Shown piece by piece: positions 6,903-10,013 of a DNA stretch of 10,013 bases (positions within the stretch are counted from its first letter, which is position 1; each line of letters opens with the position of its first letter). The position numbers and the translations under genes are program-made. Origin of the DNA: JANQLU01 sp964434955 (GTDB lineage: Bacteria > Planctomycetota > Planctomycetia > Pirellulales > Pirellulaceae); contig CAYSXI010000192.1 of the NCBI GenBank assembly GCA_964434955.1, forward strand, positions 1 to 10,013, read 5' to 3'. The notes below the pieces were generated by a model. That model was given only the letters and a program-made list of their open reading frames with translations, made no database searches and was not told the DNA's origin.

Positions 6903-8467
6903 TCATGTCTCAACTTCCTGGCCGCGGTGATCGTCTTTCAAGACTTCGCCTTCGGGCAAGACAGCGAAGCGGTGCGATATTAATTATCGTCCTGATCACG
7001 ATTTTGATTCTTTCGATTTCAGCCTATACGTTTTGTGCCTTGATGTTGACCGAGGACGAGGCGACGCGCTTGACCGCCAGGCGAGTGAAAACCCGTTATC
7101 TAGTTGAGTCGGGTGTGGAGTATACGCGCTTGTTTCTGTCCAAGCCGGAACAGGATATACGCGAGCTGGGCGGTCGATATGACAACGAGTTTTTTCAAAA
7201 CGTGATTGTCAGCGCCGATCCCGACAACCCGTCATTGACCGGGCGCTTCTCAATCATTGCTTCCAAGCTGGATGATGACGGGATTCCAGCTGGATTCCGA
7301 AAAGGGCTTGTTGACGAATCGTCGCGCCTCAATTTGAACGTGCTCATTGATTTGGATGAGCAATTGCCCGGTTCGGCCCGCAACCTGTTGATGGCCCTTC
7401 CGGACATGACCGAAGACGTTGCGGATGCGATTCTGGATTGGCTCGACAAGGACGACGACATTCGCGAATACGGCGCGGAGTCACAGGAATATACCAACTT
7501 GACTCCCCCCTACAGCGCTCGAAATGGACCGATGGATTCGATTGAAGAATTGCTCCTGGTTCGCGGTGTGACTCCCCAATTGTTATTTGGTTTGGATTCG
7601 AATCACAACGGAGTGATTGATCCGGAAGAGCTTGAGTCGCAGACGGCTTCAAATATCGCACCGGAATTGCAATTGGGCTGGGTGAACTTTTTGACATTGC
7701 ACAGCAAAGAAACCAACTTGAACCTTTCCGGGTTGCAGCGAATCAATATCAATGATGACAACCTGGAACAGCTATACAACGATCTTCGTTCGGCGTTTGA
7801 TGAGCGTTGGTCGAATTTCATTATTGGTTATCGGCAAAACGGTCCGCAAACCGATGGGACGATAACCGAATCGGCCTTTGGCGAAATCGATTTCGAAAAA
7901 GAGGCGGAATTCGAGTTCACGAGTGTGCTCGATATCATCGGCGCGATGACCAAGATTTCCTTCACGGACCAGTTGGACAAGACCGTTGAGTCGCCTGCAA
8001 CGCTTGATAACTTGCAGCAAGTCCTTCCGGCCATCATGTCGAATTTGACCACCGTCGATGAGGCCACGATTCCCGGCCGAATCAACATCATGCAATGTTC
8101 ACGCAACATGCTCTTGGGCGTTCCGGGAATGACCGAGGAAACCGCGGATTTGATTCTTCAGGCCCGTGAACCGGAGTTGAATGACCCGGATGTGACAGAC
8201 AAACAAAGGAACTATGAAACCTGGATCCTGGCGGAAGGAATCGTGGATCTGGCAACGATGAAAACGATGTTGCCGTTTATTTGTGTTGGAGGAAGTGTTT
8301 ATCGCGCTGAAGTCGTCGGTTATTTCAGCGATGGGCAGGGGTCTTCTCGTGCCGAATTTATAATCGATAAAACGACTCCGATTCCTCGAATCGTATTCTG
8401 GCGCGACAAAAGTCATTTGGATCGCGGCTATAGCACCGAGATTCTCGGTATAGATCTGGTTGAATAA
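6899..8467 (+). CDS. gspK: GspK minor pseudopilin, tip protein
   Basis: GspK is the large minor pseudopilin that caps the pseudopilus. The leader ends at G25, and the helix AILIIVLITILILSISAY has Ile (I30) where the others have Glu5, the hallmark of GspK. The inserted alpha-helical domain is present: LVDESSRLNLN (about 138-148), LLMALPDMTEDVADAIL (163-179), and the PPYSARNGPMDSIEELLLVRGVTP stretch (about 203-226, described here by its ends PPYSARN and LLLVRGVTP). Directly after comes DSNHNGVIDPEE (233-244), a textbook EF-hand loop. A second hairpin-like segment, MLLGVPGMTEETADLIL (404-420), follows GRINI. At 522 residues it exceeds the usual length of about 330. It overlaps gspJ by 4 bases and is followed by gspL after 2 bases. 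Confidence 0.93.
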   Translation: MIMSQLPGRGDRLSRLRLRARQRSGAILIIVLITILILSISAYTFCALMLTEDEATRLTARRVKTRYLVESGVEYTRLFLSKPEQDIRELGGRYDNEFFQNVIVSADPDNPSLTGRFSIIASKLDDDGIPAGFRKGLVDESSRLNLNVLIDLDEQLPGSARNLLMALPDMTEDVADAILDWLDKDDDIREYGAESQEYTNLTPPYSARNGPMDSIEELLLVRGVTPQLLFGLDSNHNGVIDPEELESQTASNIAPELQLGWVNFLTLHSKETNLNLSGLQRININDDNLEQLYNDLRSAFDERWSNFIIGYRQNGPQTDGTITESAFGEIDFEKEAEFEFTSVLDIIGAMTKISFTDQLDKTVESPATLDNLQQVLPAIMSNLTTVDEATIPGRINIMQCSRNMLLGVPGMTEETADLILQAREPELNDPDVTDKQRNYETWILAEGIVDLATMKTMLPFICVGGSVYRAEVVGYFSDGQGSSRAEFIIDKTTPIPRIVFWRDKSHLDRGYSTEILGIDLVE

Positions 8468-8469
8468 CT

Positions 8470-10013
8470 ATGTCCAAATTTGTTTCGATACAGTGGAGTC
8501 ACCAACGACTCCTGGTAGTTGCTGGTTCGCCTTCCTCCGGAGGCGCCCAAGCTCAGCGCGCGTTTTCGATTGACCTTCCGGCCGAACAGGCAACGGAAAA
8601 GTCAATTTCAGAAGCCATTCAAGCTTCATTGCGCAGCAACGGGATTGGCCGATCGGACGCGATCGTGGTTCTTGATCGCGATTGTGTGGAGATCCGGCAA
8701 TTTGACGTCCCGCCGGTTCCGGCCGACGAGCTTCCCGACTTGGTCCAGTTTCAGGCCAGTACGCAATTCACCGCGTTCAATGATTCCTGGGCGCTGGATT
8801 ACGTTCCCGTGGATTTTAATCAGGATCGATTGGCAACGTCGGTTCTGGCTTGTGCGATCTCTCCGCAATTGTTGGAGCAAATCAAGGAGTGCCTGGAAGG
8901 TGCTTCGCTTAAGATTCGCCACATCACGGTACGCGGGTTTTCGACGCTTTCTCTGGTCAAGCCGACCAAGGCGGATGGCGAACAGATCATCGTTCAACAA
9001 GTTGGGGATGAGATTGACATGACGGCCATTGATGGGGCCAGCGTGTTGCTCACCAGGACGGTCAAGCTTCCCTCTTCCGAAGATGAAGAACAGCAAAAAC
9101 GAAAAATCAATCAGGAATTCAAGCGGACCCTTGCCAGCTGTTCCAACCAGCATGCTCGCGAGAACTTCAACTCAATCAAGATTATTGGAAACGCGGCCAC
9201 GAATCAGGTGGTTGCCGATGCGATCAAGGGAGCGACGGAAGCGAAGGTCGACTTTGTCGATCCTTCGGCGGTTTCGCGTTGGAGCAACGCGTTGGTCCAA
9301 TCAGTTTCGGACCCGATTAGCGACTTTGGTCCAGCAGTCGGTGGTTTGGTCACCAAGTCCAGCGGCGACAAGTTCGAGTTGGACCTGTTGAATCCGCGAA
9401 GCAAACCAAAAGACAAGAACGATCGAAGCCGGCTCTATCTTTGGGGCGGGGTCGCCGCGCTGATTGTGATTTCGGCCATCGGATTCGCCTATTGGGTTTT
9501 GAACGACCAGGCAAATTCCATCGCCAAACTGGAAAAGCAGGTCAAGCAACTTCGCACGGAAAACAAACCGGCAGACCAATACATTGGTGAGGTCGAAAAG
9601 ATCGATCAGTGGAAACGTGGTGACATCAACCTGCTCGATCAATTGGCGACGATCAGTGAACGCATGCCTTTGGGTGACGACGCAATCGTGGATGACTTCA
9701 ACGGCACTTATAACTTGACCAATAACGATTACCGCATGAATCTTTCCGGCGGCTTGGCAAACTCCAAGTTGAGCCGGGACATTGACACCGAGTTGCGAAA
9801 GGAAGGCGGCTATGACGTCGATCCTGGCGGTGATACACCTCGCGTCGGCGATCCAGCCTATGCCTATCAATTCCGCAAAGCGTTGCGGCTCGAATTGGAA
9901 AACCGCGAGTTGAATTTGCCCGATACGGAAGAAGTCAACGTGAACGCGGAACCCATGGGGGATGGTGAGAGTAAGTCGGATGAGGATCCAACTCCCAACA
10001 AGGATGATGACAA
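8470..10013 (+). CDS. gspL: GspL-like inner-membrane adaptor (PilM-like plus PilN-like), 3' end outside window
   Basis: The frame is open from ATG 8470 to the window edge (514 codons, no stop). The N-terminal part, about residues 1-310, resembles the actin-like fold of PilM/GspL: VVLDRDCVEIRQFDVPPVPADEL (described by its end FDVPPVPADEL, 78-88) and WALDYVPV (107-114) match the PilM pattern. The usual PilM phosphate loop near the start (a GIDIGSS-like motif) is absent, so this half probably does not bind ATP, as in GspL. One membrane helix lies at 322-344, then a likely coiled coil (NSIAKLEKQVKQLRTEN) and a PilN-like periplasmic part with YRMNLSGGLANSKLS. The visible end is very acidic. The expected role is to join cytoplasmic GspE to the periplasmic pseudopilus machinery. 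No Shine-Dalgarno is seen; translation is probably coupled to gspK, which ends 2 bases earlier. Naming rests on topology and gene order. Confidence 0.8.
   Translation, partial: MSKFVSIQWSHQRLLVVAGSPSSGGAQAQRAFSIDLPAEQATEKSISEAIQASLRSNGIGRSDAIVVLDRDCVEIRQFDVPPVPADELPDLVQFQASTQFTAFNDSWALDYVPVDFNQDRLATSVLACAISPQLLEQIKECLEGASLKIRHITVRGFSTLSLVKPTKADGEQIIVQQVGDEIDMTAIDGASVLLTRTVKLPSSEDEEQQKRKINQEFKRTLASCSNQHARENFNSIKIIGNAATNQVVADAIKGATEAKVDFVDPSAVSRWSNALVQSVSDPISDFGPAVGGLVTKSSGDKFELDLLNPRSKPKDKNDRSRLYLWGGVAALIVISAIGFAYWVLNDQANSIAKLEKQVKQLRTENKPADQYIGEVEKIDQWKRGDINLLDQLATISERMPLGDDAIVDDFNGTYNLTNNDYRMNLSGGLANSKLSRDIDTELRKEGGYDVDPGGDTPRVGDPAYAYQFRKALRLELENRELNLPDTEEVNVNAEPMGDGESKSDEDPTPNKDDD

Noticed and set aside
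1..10013. tRNA, rRNA, CRISPR array, insertion sequence or integrase
   Set aside because: I saw no cloverleaf, ribosomal signature, regularly spaced repeat array, transposase-like protein or flanking target duplication.

Overview
The window carries most of a type II secretion (T2SS) / type IV pilus-like export operon, all on the + strand: gspE-gspF-gspG-gspH-gspI-gspJ-gspK-gspL, with the last gene running off the right edge. The pseudopilins have the class III leader and N-terminal helix, the ATPase has every expected motif, and gene order follows the usual E-F-G-H-I-J-K-L order. No gspC, gspD, gspM, gspN or gspO (prepilin peptidase) lies in the window. This is a known kind of system with several lineage-specific features. 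I do not see an undescribed system here.

The likely host is a member of the Planctomycetota, possibly Pirellulales. This is inference from style: GspI and GspJ helices of the form SLLEVILA, an enlarged GspJ with a Gly/Ala/Asp-rich insert, a long GspK with an EF-hand-like loop, a GspL that joins PilM-like and PilN-like parts, patchy Shine-Dalgarno use and roughly balanced base composition. No taxonomic marker gene is present.

Layout: 1-66 is probably the tail or trailer of a gene outside the window, closed by a strong intrinsic terminator (67-95). From 96 to about 760 there is no convincing gene, but there is a long imperfect hairpin (176-270) and a 28/29-nt tandem duplication (431-487). gspE (761-2455) and gspF (2535-3739) follow. 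gspF has an apparent one-base deletion near its 3' end that cuts off the last transmembrane helix. A 255-base gap precedes gspG (3995-4411), the major pseudopilin, and a 286-base gap follows it. gspH, gspI, gspJ, gspK and gspL (4698 onward) are packed tightly with short gaps or a 4-base overlap.

How the genes would work together: GspE hydrolyses ATP in the cytoplasm and, through the inner-membrane platform GspF and the GspL adaptor, drives assembly of a short pseudopilus. GspG forms its shaft and GspH, GspI, GspJ and GspK form its tip. The pseudopilus pushes folded exoproteins through an outer-membrane secretin that must be encoded elsewhere.
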